A model generated the notes under the pieces. That model saw nothing but the letters and a program-made list of their open reading frames with translations, was not told the DNA's origin and did not search any database. Both the position numbers and the translations under genes were made by a program. This document shows positions 52,211 to 61,404 of a stretch of 64,000 bases of DNA, one piece after another (the stretch's first letter is position 1; each line of letters starts with the position of its first letter). The stretch is taken from positions 78,524-142,523 of the forward strand of contig NZ_AAXW01000010.1 in NCBI RefSeq assembly GCF_000169335.1, given 5' to 3'. The DNA is from Crocosphaera chwakensis CCY0110 (GTDB taxonomy: Bacteria; Cyanobacteriota; Cyanobacteriia; Cyanobacteriales; Microcystaceae).

Positions 52211-53917
52211 ATGGTTAATCTTAATACATTGAGAACAGTTTTTTTTCATCCTTCTCAACCCAATCTATCCTTATCTTCTCAACCTAGTTATTCAGGAAAT
52301 ACCACATTAGAAAAAGATAGCGAAGAAGCCATTATTCGTCCTACCTATGGGTTAGAAGACCTAGGACTTTATAATATTGGTCGGGTTTATCGTAATTTAC
52401 CCATTGCTCAATTAGTTGAACACGCTTTAATTCGGGGAGAAGGTACTTTAGTTGATAATGGTGCTTTATTAGTAGAAACGGGTCAATATACGGGTCGTTC
52501 TCCTAAAGATCGCTTTATTGTTAAAGAGTCCAGTAGTGAACAAGAAATTGACTGGAATCAGCATAATGTTCCCATTTCTGAAGCCAAATTCAATCAACTC
52601 TATCAAAAAGTTATTGCCTATCTGCAAGGAAGAGATATTTATATTTTTGATGGTTATATCGGAGCCGATACCAATTATCGTTGTGGGGTGCGTATTGTTA
52701 ACGAATTAGCCTCCCAAAACCTTTTTGTTCATCAATTATTTATTCGACCCTCACCCGAAGAATTAAACAATCATCAAGCAGATTTTACCGTTATCGCTAT
52801 CCCTGGATTACATGGTGATCCCGAAAATGATGATATTCGTAGCGAAGCCTTTATTGTAGTTCATTTACAAAAAAGATTAGTCATTATTGGCGGTTCTCGT
52901 TACTCAGGAGAGATAAAAAAATCCGTTTTTTTAATGATGAATTATTTCATGACCAAGCGGAATGTTTTACCCATGCACGGTGCAGCTAATATTGATAAAC
53001 GGGGTCATACTAACCTCTTTTTTGGCCTATCAGGAACTGGAAAAACCACGCTTTCTGCTGACCCAGATTGTCATTTAATTGGGGATGATGAACATGGTTG
53101 GTCAGAGTCCGGAATTTTCAATTTTGAAGGGGGATGTTACGCTAAAACCATCCGATTATCCCAAGAACACGAACCGCAAATATGGGCTGCCATTAAGTTT
53201 GGAACACTCTTAGAGAACGTTATTGTTGACCCCGAAACCCAAATTCCTGACTATGATGATGGTCGGTTAACGGAAAACACCCGCGCTGCTTATCCCTTGC
53301 GCTACATTCCCAACTGTTGCCCTTCTGCGAGGGGAAACCATCCGAAAACCATCTTTTTCTTAACCGCCGATGCGTTTGGGGTGTTACCTCCCATCGCCAA
53401 ATTGACCAAAGAACAGGCCATGTATCATTTCTTGGCCGGATACACCAGTAAACTGGCCGGAACGGAACGGGATATTACCGCCCCTCAAGCCACCTTTTCT
53501 GCTTGTTTTGGTCAATGTTTCTTTCCATTATCCCCGACCGTTTATGCCAAGATGTTAGGAAAACGACTCGATCAACATCATGAAACTAACGTTTTCCTAA
53601 TTAATACTGGTTGGTCTGGTGGTCCTTATGGAGTCGGTCATCGTATTTCCATTAAGCATACGAGAGCTATGGTTACAGCAGCTTTAAACGGACAATTAGA
53701 TTGTGTTAATTATCATCCCCATCCCATTTTTAAAGTTTTAGTCCCTGAAAAAGTCACAGGGGTTCCCCATCGTATTCTCGATCCCCAAAATACTTGGGAT
53801 GATGTCGAAGCTTATCAACAACAAGCTATCGAATTAGCCCATCGTTTTGAGGTTAATTTTAAACAATTTCACGATGTTCCGGCTGAAATTATGTCTGCTG
53901 GTCCCGTGGTTAGATAA
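52211..53917 (+). CDS. pckA: Phosphoenolpyruvate carboxykinase (ATP)
   Basis: A 568-residue enzyme that turns oxaloacetate and ATP into PEP and CO2. The kinase-1a P-loop GLSGTGKTTLSADPD is near 272, then DDEHGW (metal and substrate site) and FNFEGGCYAK. The N-terminal ~35 residues are extra compared with the ~530-540 residues of E. coli PckA. AGGGG lies 9 bases before the ATG. All active-site motifs are kept. It works in gluconeogenic or C4-type carbon flow in the cytoplasm. Confidence 0.96.
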   Translation: MVNLNTLRTVFFHPSQPNLSLSSQPSYSGNTTLEKDSEEAIIRPTYGLEDLGLYNIGRVYRNLPIAQLVEHALIRGEGTLVDNGALLVETGQYTGRSPKDRFIVKESSSEQEIDWNQHNVPISEAKFNQLYQKVIAYLQGRDIYIFDGYIGADTNYRCGVRIVNELASQNLFVHQLFIRPSPEELNNHQADFTVIAIPGLHGDPENDDIRSEAFIVVHLQKRLVIIGGSRYSGEIKKSVFLMMNYFMTKRNVLPMHGAANIDKRGHTNLFFGLSGTGKTTLSADPDCHLIGDDEHGWSESGIFNFEGGCYAKTIRLSQEHEPQIWAAIKFGTLLENVIVDPETQIPDYDDGRLTENTRAAYPLRYIPNCCPSARGNHPKTIFFLTADAFGVLPPIAKLTKEQAMYHFLAGYTSKLAGTERDITAPQATFSACFGQCFFPLSPTVYAKMLGKRLDQHHETNVFLINTGWSGGPYGVGHRISIKHTRAMVTAALNGQLDCVNYHPHPIFKVLVPEKVTGVPHRILDPQNTWDDVEAYQQQAIELAHRFEVNFKQFHDVPAEIMSAGPVVR

Positions 53918-54058
53918 ACTGATAGCACCCGTTATTTATATCTAAGCGATCGCTATTTTTAGGTGTGAATGATAACAGGCGATCGCTCAATACTGTGGTG
54001 CAAAGGAACACGCACCAAGAATTTTCATTTTTAGTATCAGTGGAAAACTCCTGTAATC

Positions 54059-55048
54059 TTAAGGACTTTGTAATAGTAAAGGCAATTTATCCTCTCCCCC
54101 GCCAATAATAATCACCTTAGAGTTTTCAGACTCCGCTAATTTTTGGGTAGCTTCTATGGCTTTTAATTTAATTAATTGTTCTGTTAACCCTTGAGATAAT
54201 AATCGTTGTGAGTCGGCTACCCCTTGGGCTTCAATTTTTTTCCGAGTGGCTTCCTGTTGCGCCTTTTCTAATTCAAATGCGATCGCTTGTCGTTCTTTTT
54301 CATTGATAAACTCTTGTTTTTGACTGGCTTGTTCGGCTTCTAATTTTTCTTCGATGGCTTTTTGAATTGTTTGCGGTAAGATGACATTTCTTAATAGGCT
54401 TTCATCCACAATAAACCCCAAAGGTTTTAAACTTGTATTGAGTTCATTTCTTAATTTGTCAGCGACAATCACTCTTTTTTCCCCATAAATATCTCTTGCA
54501 TCGTAACTAGCCGTAATTTGGCGAATAATTGAGCGAAAACGAGGAATTAAAATTTCTTCTTCTTCTGTACCAATGGTTTTATAAACCGTAGACGCTTGTT
54601 GAGGATTAATTTTATATTGTAAACTTACATCTAATTTTAGATTTAACCCTTCTCTTGAAGTTGCATCAACTGTTTCTTTTATATCTTGTAAACGAGTGGA
54701 AAATTTGGTTACTTTTGCCAAAGGACTAATCCAATGTATCCCAGAGGTTAAAGGTTGATCTTGAACATTACCAAAAATTTCTACGACTCCTACCTCTCCA
54801 GCAGGAAGAACGACTAAAAAGCGGAATATAATATGATAAATAGAGGAAAAAGCTGCCAAACATCCAATTAAAAAAGCAATGTTTTTTACTTTTTTTTGAT
54901 GAACTGCTCCTCCTAAACTAGGATTTTGAAAGGCAATTAAAAAAGCCACTAAAGCCGTAATAAGAGACAAAATAACAGACATTTTAAGCCCAATAGATAA
55001 ACAATATCTTTGTTTTCGTAAACTAGCAAAATATCGGGAGATCATCAC
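54059..55048 (-). CDS. Prohibitin/SPFH-family membrane protein
   Basis: A 329-residue protein with two hydrophobic stretches near the N-terminus (about 22-42 and 58-80), then the SPFH domain (LPAGEVGVVEIFGNVQDQPL through ASYDARDIYGEKRVIVADKL) and a long helical, Ala/Glu/Gln-rich coiled coil (about 225-300) ending in a hydrophobic-tail segment (VIIIGGGEDKLPLLL). These proteins form ring-like scaffolds in the thylakoid or plasma membrane. In Synechocystis the relatives are called prohibitins (Phb). No specific substrate is known. Confidence 0.9.
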   Translation of the reverse strand: MMISRYFASLRKQRYCLSIGLKMSVILSLITALVAFLIAFQNPSLGGAVHQKKVKNIAFLIGCLAAFSSIYHIIFRFLVVLPAGEVGVVEIFGNVQDQPLTSGIHWISPLAKVTKFSTRLQDIKETVDATSREGLNLKLDVSLQYKINPQQASTVYKTIGTEEEEILIPRFRSIIRQITASYDARDIYGEKRVIVADKLRNELNTSLKPLGFIVDESLLRNVILPQTIQKAIEEKLEAEQASQKQEFINEKERQAIAFELEKAQQEATRKKIEAQGVADSQRLLSQGLTEQLIKLKAIEATQKLAESENSKVIIIGGGEDKLPLLLQSP

Positions 55049-55546
55049 GATGTCAGGTTCAACTTCGATCTAAACTTTAGCTCCCCCTGGAAGGAATTTA
55101 TGGGAAGAATAGGCAATCCTAGATAGCCCACAAATACCTATTTGATGACAGTAAAACGTTGCTTTTATTGTTGTTTATAGTTTACACGATAATACATTGA
55201 GTCAAAAATTAAAATTTTATAACAACATAAATTATAATACTTCACTAAAGAGATTTTATAGATTCAGAAAAAATTTTACAATTGTTCAACGTCTTTTTCA
55301 ATTGTTTGTTGATTGGCAATTGTTCAATCTTCCTAATTTTAAAAACTATAATGCTTTTTTACGATTCATTTAGACTGACGATAAAGCTGTTTTTTCCTAG
55401 TATTTTTAGGCAGTTAATCAGAAATTTCACACCTAAGTAAACCCATTAAGCCATAAAACACACTTTCTTAGGGTTATTTTTGTAGAGTTTACGGTTTAAT
55501 AGAGATTAGGAAAATTTAGAATATTGAGAGGAGTTAATCAAAAACA
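55049..55546. other. Promoter region of ndhCKJ
   Basis: A 498-base AT-rich spacer between divergent genes. The core CAATTGTTCAA occurs twice, near 55278 and 55325, and CAATTG once more between them (about 55298). It may be a regulatory repeat of the ndh promoter, but nothing here proves it. No coding frame or RNA gene was recognised. Confidence 0.4.
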
Positions 55547-55909
55547 GTGTTTGTACTCAATGGTTACGAATATGTCTTGGGTTTTCTACTCGCTTGTAGT
55601 TTAATCCCCATTCTCGCCTTAACCGCCTCCAAAATTTTACGGCCTAGTGGTGGTGGACCAGAAAGACGCACCACTTATGAGTCAGGAATGGAACCCATTG
55701 GCGGGGCTTGGATTCAATTCAATATCCGTTATTATATGTTCGCCCTCGTCTTCGTAGTATTCGACGTAGAAACTGTCTTTCTCTATCCCTGGGCTGTTGC
55801 CTTTAGTCGCTTAGGTTTATTAGCCTTTGTCGAAGCTTTGATCTTTATTGCCATTTTAGTCGTCGCCCTGGTTTATGCCTGGCGGAAAGGCGCGTTAGAA
55901 TGGTCATAA
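55547..55909 (+). CDS. ndhC: NAD(P)H-quinone oxidoreductase subunit 3
   Basis: A 120-residue subunit starting at GTG 55547 with GAGAGGAG upstream. Three TM helices are visible (about 8-30, 62-85, 90-112). The conserved loop SGGGPERRTTYESGMEPIGG and the FNIRYYMFALVFVVFDVE stretch are the family signature. NDH-1 drives respiration and cyclic electron flow in thylakoids. First gene of ndhC-ndhK-ndhJ. Confidence 0.97.
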   Translation: MFVLNGYEYVLGFLLACSLIPILALTASKILRPSGGGPERRTTYESGMEPIGGAWIQFNIRYYMFALVFVVFDVETVFLYPWAVAFSRLGLLAFVEALIFIAILVVALVYAWRKGALEWS

Positions 55910-55960
55910 AACTTAGCAATTATTATCAATCGACGATTGTAGTTAATCATTGAATCTCTT

Positions 55961-56704
55961 ATGAGTCCGAACCCAACCTCCGATCTATCCGCCCTTGAGC
56001 AGTTGCAAAAGGAAAAAATCCTTAATCCGGCTGCTCGTGGCCAAGTTACTCAAGATTTGTCAGAAAATATCATCTTAACCACCGTAGACGATCTGCATAA
56101 CTGGGCAAGATTATCCAGTTTGTGGCCTTTGTTATACGGAACCGCTTGCTGTTTCATCGAATTTGCAGCCCTTATCGGCTCTCGCTTCGATTTTGACCGT
56201 TTTGGTCTCGTTCCTCGTTCTAGTCCCCGACAAGCGGATTTAATCATCACGGCAGGAACCATTACGATGAAGATGGCTCCAGCTTTGGTGCGTCTTTATG
56301 AAGAAATGCCTGACCCTAAATATGTTATCGCAATGGGTGCTTGTACCATCACCGGTGGAATGTTTAGCAGCGACTCCACAACCGCCGTTAGAGGTGTCGA
56401 CAAACTAATTCCCGTCGATGTTTATATTCCAGGTTGCCCTCCCCGTCCTGAAGCCATTTTTGACGCTATCATCAAACTGCGTAAAAAAGTCTCCAATGAG
56501 ACGATCCAAGAACGGTCTAAGGTAATGGAACAAACTCACCGTTACTATAGTACCCCCCACAACATGAAAGCGGTTTCCCCCATTTTGACTGGGAAATATT
56601 TGGCAACCCCTACCCGTCAAGCTGCTCCCAAAGAATTGACAGAAGCGATCGGCATGGAAGTTCCCCCCGCTTTAGCATCTCAAAAACAGAAAGAGGAAGC
56701 ATAA
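55961..56704 (+). CDS. ndhK: NAD(P)H-quinone oxidoreductase subunit K
   Basis: A 247-residue subunit that carries the N2 [4Fe-4S] cluster. Cys ligands are seen in YGTACCFIEFA, AMGACTITGG and VYIPGCPPRPEA. A cyanobacterial C-terminal extension of about 60 residues (after about 185) follows. It is 51 bases after ndhC and one base before ndhJ. Confidence 0.97.
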   Translation: MSPNPTSDLSALEQLQKEKILNPAARGQVTQDLSENIILTTVDDLHNWARLSSLWPLLYGTACCFIEFAALIGSRFDFDRFGLVPRSSPRQADLIITAGTITMKMAPALVRLYEEMPDPKYVIAMGACTITGGMFSSDSTTAVRGVDKLIPVDVYIPGCPPRPEAIFDAIIKLRKKVSNETIQERSKVMEQTHRYYSTPHNMKAVSPILTGKYLATPTRQAAPKELTEAIGMEVPPALASQKQKEEA

Positions 56705-56705
56705 T

Positions 56706-57242
56706 ATGGTTGATGAAAATACACAAGATAACGCCCCAGAACAAGAAGAAGAAAGTGCGATCGTACAAGCTGGCCCAGTTTCAAGTTGGTTAACGGAAAA
56801 TGGATTTGATCATGACTTACTTGAACCGGATCATCTAGGGATAGAGTTAATTAAAGTTTCCCCCGACTTTTTGATCCCCCTCTGTACTGCATTGTACGCC
56901 TACGGATTTAATTATTTACAATGTCAGGGTGCTTATGATCTTGGTCCTGGAAAAGAACTGGTTAGCTTCTATCATTTGATCAAAGTGAGCGATAACTGCG
57001 ATCAAGCTGAAGAAGTTCGCATTAAAGTCTTTTTATCCAGAGATAACCCCCATGTTCCTTCGGTTTACTGGATCTGGAAATCGGCAGATTGGCAAGAACG
57101 GGAAAGCTATGATATGTATGGCATTGTCTATGATGGTCATCCCGATCTTAAACGCATTTTGATGCCAGAAGATTGGGTGGGTTGGCCCTTACGAAAAGAT
57201 TATGTTTCTCCCGATTTTTACGAGTTACAAGACGCTTATTAA
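56706..57242 (+). CDS. ndhJ: NAD(P)H-quinone oxidoreductase subunit J
   Basis: A 178-residue subunit of the NDH-1 arm facing the cytoplasm. The conserved C-half (SVYWIWKSADWQERESYDMY, GHPDLKRILMPEDWVGWPL with RKDY) is complete. The acidic N-terminal ~25 residues are typical of cyanobacteria. It ends the ndhCKJ operon; a terminator-like hairpin follows at 57311. Confidence 0.97.
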   Translation: MVDENTQDNAPEQEEESAIVQAGPVSSWLTENGFDHDLLEPDHLGIELIKVSPDFLIPLCTALYAYGFNYLQCQGAYDLGPGKELVSFYHLIKVSDNCDQAEEVRIKVFLSRDNPHVPSVYWIWKSADWQERESYDMYGIVYDGHPDLKRILMPEDWVGWPLRKDYVSPDFYELQDAY

Positions 57243-57310
57243 ACAATGAACAGTTATCAGTGACCAGTGACCAAAAACTGATAACAATTCCTTAAGACTC
57301 CGTAATATTT

Positions 57311-57343
57311 CCCCTCAAATCAGTTAGTTTGGGGGGCTTTTTT
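57311..57343 (+). terminator. Terminator of the ndhCKJ operon
   Basis: CCCCTCAAA and TTTGGGGGG (57311-57319 and 57328-57336) form a GC-rich stem with one weak position, followed by CTTTTTT. Position and T-run fit a Rho-independent terminator for ndhCKJ. Confidence 0.85.
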
Positions 57344-57471
57344 AATAACCATACCCGAACTGTCCCGTACCATTAGACCCAAAAATCGCTGTAAGGCTTT
57401 CGGCGATTTCTCTATGGGGAAGTTCAGCTAATTATACGTTCAGTCGGGCAATACTCAACATACAAGTTCAC

Positions 57472-58959
57472 TTATTTAAGAATTCTTATTGATAAAATTC
57501 CATTCTCCATTTTACTTGTTACATTGACTGCGGTTGGTAAATTAGTATTTACTTGTACAGGTGAAATTTGCTTTCTTCCTCTCGTGCCTTTTATCGTGGC
57601 AGTATAATACCAATTATCATCTCTAAGATTAGTATTAGCACTTGTATGTCTAATATCAGTGAAAGTTGTTTGACCTGAAGTACCAGATATATTAAAAGTT
57701 TCTTTTGGCAGTGAAATTCTTTCTCTCTTTTCTGGAATTATAGTTCGTCGGCGTCCTATCAAGGTTAGATCATACTCATGCCATCCACGACCGTTACAAT
57801 CTTTATATAAAATAGCTCCAAAAGGCCCTCTTACAGTCGTATAACCGCATCCTTTAAGTCGTGTACGAACAACAGCCCTATTCCCCTGAAAGTCAATTCC
57901 CTCAAGAGAAGTTCCACAATTAGCTGAGATTTCTGTAAAAGTTTTATCAATAATTTCCCATCCTTTTTCTATCAAAAAATCTCTTCTTATAGTTTCATTA
58001 ACACCACAGTTCTCATCTATTACTTTTGTTCTTCGTTGAGGAAAATTTTGTATATCTTCTTTTACCTCTTCAGGTGTAATCTTTTCATAATTTCCCTCTA
58101 TATAACCCTCAATATTATACTTAACTTGAGGTGTTAACTTTACACTTGTTTGTAAAGGACTATTAATTATTGAATCTCTAGCCCAACAAACAACAGGTAT
58201 TACAGTAGTTTTATATAGAGTAAGACTAATAGATAATAACTTGCTATCATCCAAATTATTTAGTATTTTTTCAGGAATTGCAATTGCTATTTCATTATTA
58301 TTTCTAGCTATAATATTTGTCTCAATTCCATCAACTTTAACTTTAGATTCAGATCCTATATCTAAAAAATTTCCTCTAATTTTTACAAATGGATCATCAT
58401 TATTTACAATCACTTCATCAGGTTCTATATAAACTATACGAGGTATTTTATTTCGACAAGGTAATGAATATAAACTATTATAAGCTGCAATATCTCCTTC
58501 AAAAATGGCTCGTCGAGCTTCCTTTCCAGCCCCCTTAATTATGGCTTCTGTAGCATTTTCATTTTCCTGTATAACTCTTCCTATATCTTCAAAAACCTTC
58601 TTCTCAGTTTCATTTAATTGTCGAATTGTTTTATCTAAACGATTACCAAAAGTTTTGTCAATTTCTTTAATAACTTTATTAGCATTATTTTCTAGCGAAT
58701 CCCCAACTTCTCTAAATTCACCTCCAGCATCTTTTATAACAGAACTTAATCTTTCTAAAGAATCCAATAAAAGCTTTCTAATTTCTGCTATGCTTATATC
58801 CCCAAGTAAAATATTCTGTAAGATGCCTGGAGACTGAGCATAAGTTCCTGCTGTATGTAGGTGAAAAGGAAATATAAATGAAGAAGAAAAAATTATTATA
58901 AGTGTTGTAAATATAATCATAGCTATATTTTTAAATTTTCTCCTAAACAATTTTTTCAT
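57472..58959 (-). CDS. Secreted protein of unknown function
   Basis: A 495-residue protein with a basic N-terminus and hydrophobic core (IAMIIFTTLIIIFSSSFIFP), then an Ala-x-Ser-type end (TYAQSPG), so it is exported. Residues about 55-150 are helical and charged (LERLSSVIKDAGGEFREV and similar). The middle (about 170-270) has the pattern VYIEPDEVIVNNDDPFVKIRG, like an IPT/TIG-type beta domain. The C-half is beta-rich with a few Cys (CNGRGWHEYDLTLIGRR). No enzymatic motif seen, and I do not recognise the family. Next gene on the same strand is 329 bases away. Confidence 0.72.
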   Translation of the reverse strand: MKKLFRRKFKNIAMIIFTTLIIIFSSSFIFPFHLHTAGTYAQSPGILQNILLGDISIAEIRKLLLDSLERLSSVIKDAGGEFREVGDSLENNANKVIKEIDKTFGNRLDKTIRQLNETEKKVFEDIGRVIQENENATEAIIKGAGKEARRAIFEGDIAAYNSLYSLPCRNKIPRIVYIEPDEVIVNNDDPFVKIRGNFLDIGSESKVKVDGIETNIIARNNNEIAIAIPEKILNNLDDSKLLSISLTLYKTTVIPVVCWARDSIINSPLQTSVKLTPQVKYNIEGYIEGNYEKITPEEVKEDIQNFPQRRTKVIDENCGVNETIRRDFLIEKGWEIIDKTFTEISANCGTSLEGIDFQGNRAVVRTRLKGCGYTTVRGPFGAILYKDCNGRGWHEYDLTLIGRRRTIIPEKRERISLPKETFNISGTSGQTTFTDIRHTSANTNLRDDNWYYTATIKGTRGRKQISPVQVNTNLPTAVNVTSKMENGILSIRILK

Positions 58960-59287
58960 TTTCCTTAGTTATGCTTCAATATCTTTGAATATTCACCAAA
59001 AAGACTATCACAAGTTTTTTGTTAGCAATTTACTTTATTAATAAAACTTAACCCATGATTATAATCATACATCCTGCATTATTTTTTGTTCGTTTACTAT
59101 CACAACGCCATTTTGAATATATGTATATAATTATACATATATACCGAATATGTATGTAGCCAGGGGACTCTCCAAGACTTGATAAAATAGAGAATTGTTC
59201 TTGATTTTTTTCAAAAACAAGTCATCAGTTCTTTGCTCATAGCTGTATCTCCTTCGTGTTCCCTGTTTCCCTTCTCAATTGTGCAAT
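58960..59287. other. AT-rich spacer with a palindrome
   Basis: A 328-base spacer. It holds an AT-only hairpin: 59117-59127 pairs with 59132-59142 (11 bp, loop TAAT). It could open easily or serve as a weak stem. A short frame behind GGAGAT on the minus strand (ATGAGCAAAGAAC) has only 9 codons. No gene can be supported. Confidence 0.4.
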
Positions 59288-60052
59288 TTATTTTGTGTAC
59301 TTAGTTCTGTACTTGGTTAATTTTTTTCCTAAGTCTAAATCAAAATATCCTTTATTATTAATATCGCCCTTGATAATTTTAAAAGTATTGTTCGGTTCTC
59401 CTAGATGATTTAAAACCAAACTAGCTAAAGAAAAATCTTGATTTTTGGTGTAATCATGTAAAGTGACAACTGTTTTTAAACCAGCATCCGAAGCAGCTTG
59501 TAACCCATGAAAAGAATCCTCAAATACTAAACATTCATCAGGGGATAACTTCATCTCATTTAACACATATTTATAAATATCAGGAGCGGGTTTTTTATTC
59601 GGAACAATATCCCCGGCTGCGATCACTTCAAACCACTCAGGATTTAAGTGTTTTTCAATTAACGCTAAGGCATTCGGTAACGCGCTAGTAGTTGCGATCG
59701 CTAATTTTATTCCCTTCTGGTGAGCCTCTTCAATTAGTCTTTTTACTCCTAAGCGTAATTGAATTTCTCCTGATGATAATAAGTTCCGATAATGGTTCGT
59801 TTTTGCTTGATGAAGTTGAGGAATTAAACTGTCCAAATCTTCTATAAGATCAGGATTATATTGTTGTAAATAATATCGAATCCTTTCTTTTCCCCCAGAA
59901 ATTTCCAGTAACTCTCCGTAGACGGTTTCTGACCAATTCCAGTTTAAATTCACCTCAGCAAAAGCCCGATTAAACGCAATTCTATGGCCATCCCTTTCCG
60001 TTTCTGCTAAGGTTCCGTCCACATCAAAAATTAAAGCTTTTAACTCTCTCAT
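59288..60052 (-). CDS. HAD-superfamily hydrolase, CbbY-like
   Basis: A 254-residue phosphatase/phosphomutase-type protein. I place the start at ATG 60052 (MRELKALIFDVDGTLA); the longer frame to 60181 adds 43 residues made of translated tandem repeats (GGRGGRGGRG) that are not part of the protein. Catalytic Asp10 and Asp12 (FDVDGT), the Thr of ATTSALPN and the KKPAPDIY and VFEDSFHGLQAA motifs are complete. CbbY-type enzymes remove phosphate from side products such as xylulose-1,5-bisphosphate; that is possible here but not shown. The C-terminus is extended by about 30 residues. Confidence 0.88.
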   Translation of the reverse strand: MRELKALIFDVDGTLAETERDGHRIAFNRAFAEVNLNWNWSETVYGELLEISGGKERIRYYLQQYNPDLIEDLDSLIPQLHQAKTNHYRNLLSSGEIQLRLGVKRLIEEAHQKGIKLAIATTSALPNALALIEKHLNPEWFEVIAAGDIVPNKKPAPDIYKYVLNEMKLSPDECLVFEDSFHGLQAASDAGLKTVVTLHDYTKNQDFSLASLVLNHLGEPNNTFKIIKGDINNKGYFDLDLGKKLTKYRTKYTK

Positions 60053-60128
60053 AATCAACTGGTTGAACGTATTAAATAGATTAATTAGATTAATATTTTC
60101 TCCCCACACTCCCCACTCCCTGCTCCCT

Positions 60129-60164
60129 CTGCCTCCTCTGCCTCCTCTGCCTCCTCTGCCTCCT
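60129..60164. repeat. Tandem repeat of a 9-bp unit
   Basis: Four exact copies of CTGCCTCCT in a row (60129-60137, 60138-60146, 60147-60155, 60156-60164), flanked by related CTCCCTG/CTCCCC words. It lies in the spacer between the Ca2+/H+ exchanger gene and the HAD gene and inflates the open frame of the latter. Cyanobacterial short tandem repeats of this type are common. Confidence 0.9.
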
Positions 60165-60182
60165 CTACTCCCCACTGCCAAA

Positions 60183-61289
60183 TTAACCTAGTCCTTCAAC
60201 CACAGGATGGAAATAAAAGGCTAACCCAATTACCGCATAAGTTGCTAATAATAAAGTACCTTCTAACCAATTAGAACGGCCATCCGAACTAATAGAATTC
60301 GTAATTAAAACAGCCACAGCTACAGCTACTAATTCAAAGGGATTAAAATCTAAATCCATCGGTTGTCCTAATAACCAACCCGCAATAACTAAAACCGGAG
60401 CAACAAATAAAGCAATTTGTAAACTAGAACCCACTGCCACCGACAGCGATAAATCCATTTTATTTTTCATCGCTACCGTAACTGCCGTAGCGTGTTCTGC
60501 TGCATTGCCGATAATGGGTAATAAAATCACACCCGTAAACAAAGCAGTTAACCCTAAAGATGAAGTAGCTTCTTCTAGGGAATTAACCAATAATTCAGAT
60601 TCAATGGCAACCCCAAGGGTCACTAATAAAAGGATGGTAATCCATTTCGTCAAATTAACATTTGCTCCATCTTCTTCGGCAGATTCATCTTCTGCTGCTA
60701 TGCCAACTTCATATAAATAAGCATGGGTTTTCATTGAAAACAGTAAAGTTAACCCATAAACCAAAATTAAAACAACCGCCACAGCAACAGATAAATTCTG
60801 TAAGGTTTGTTCTTCAATGCCACTCGACGTATATTGTACCGCCGTCGGTAATAAAATAGCGATCACCGCTAGATTCATTAAAGACGCATTAACATTGGCT
60901 GCTAAGGATTGAAATTTTTGTTCTTTGTAGCGCAAACCACCCAATAACATAGCAAAGCCCATCACTAACAATAAATTACCAACAATTGAACCGGTAATGG
61001 TTGCTTTAACCACACCAATTAACCCTTCGTTTAACGCTACTAAAGCTAAAATTAATTCTGTGGCATTACCAAAAGTGGCATTTAATAACCCTCCTAAGTT
61101 CGGGCCGACAACAACAGCAATTTCTTCTGTCGCCTGACCCATAAAAGCAGCTAACGGCACAATGGCTAAACCGGCTGTGATAAAGGTAATCGAAGCTCCC
61201 CATTCTAAGTATTCAGAGGCAATAGATAAAGGGATAAAAACTAACAAAATCGACAGAATCGCACTTTTATTGAACATAATAATACTCAT
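60183..61289 (-). CDS. cax: Calcium/proton exchanger, CAX family
   Basis: A 368-residue membrane protein from ATG 61289 (a TTG precedes it at 61292). About eleven hydrophobic segments. The two alpha-repeats with the ion-binding Glu are clear: NATFGNATELILALVALNEG in the first half and GNAAEHATAVTVAMKNKMDL in the second. An acidic loop (AEDESAEEDG) lies between halves. It should export Ca2+ (or Na+) for H+ in the plasma membrane; cyanobacterial relatives take part in salt tolerance at alkaline pH. Confidence 0.94.
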   Translation of the reverse strand: MSIIMFNKSAILSILLVFIPLSIASEYLEWGASITFITAGLAIVPLAAFMGQATEEIAVVVGPNLGGLLNATFGNATELILALVALNEGLIGVVKATITGSIVGNLLLVMGFAMLLGGLRYKEQKFQSLAANVNASLMNLAVIAILLPTAVQYTSSGIEEQTLQNLSVAVAVVLILVYGLTLLFSMKTHAYLYEVGIAAEDESAEEDGANVNLTKWITILLLVTLGVAIESELLVNSLEEATSSLGLTALFTGVILLPIIGNAAEHATAVTVAMKNKMDLSLSVAVGSSLQIALFVAPVLVIAGWLLGQPMDLDFNPFELVAVAVAVLITNSISSDGRSNWLEGTLLLATYAVIGLAFYFHPVVEGLG

Positions 61290-61340
61290 CAATGGGCTAA
61301 GGTTCTTAAATCCCTTTTTTAGTTTAGGTGATCAATGAAC

Positions 61341-61373
61341 TTGACATATTCTCTTAATGTAAAGTTATATGAT
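61341..61373 (+). promoter_or_regulatory. Possible sigma-70-type promoter before the export permease
   Basis: TTGACA at 61341-61346 is an exact -35 consensus. Downstream, TTATAT (spacing 18) and TATGAT (spacing 21) are both imperfect -10 candidates. It is 32 bases before the start codon at 61405, a fair position for a promoter. Confidence 0.45.
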
Positions 61374-61404
61374 AAAACGATTACAACACTTTTAGAGTTT
61401 AACC

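Noticed and set aside
59221..59270. Minus-strand start with a good GGAGAT leader before the HAD stop
   Set aside because: It ends after about nine codons, too short to support.
60662..60859. Plus-strand frames within the Ca2+/H+ exchanger gene
   Set aside because: Antisense shadows of a conserved membrane protein, with random composition.
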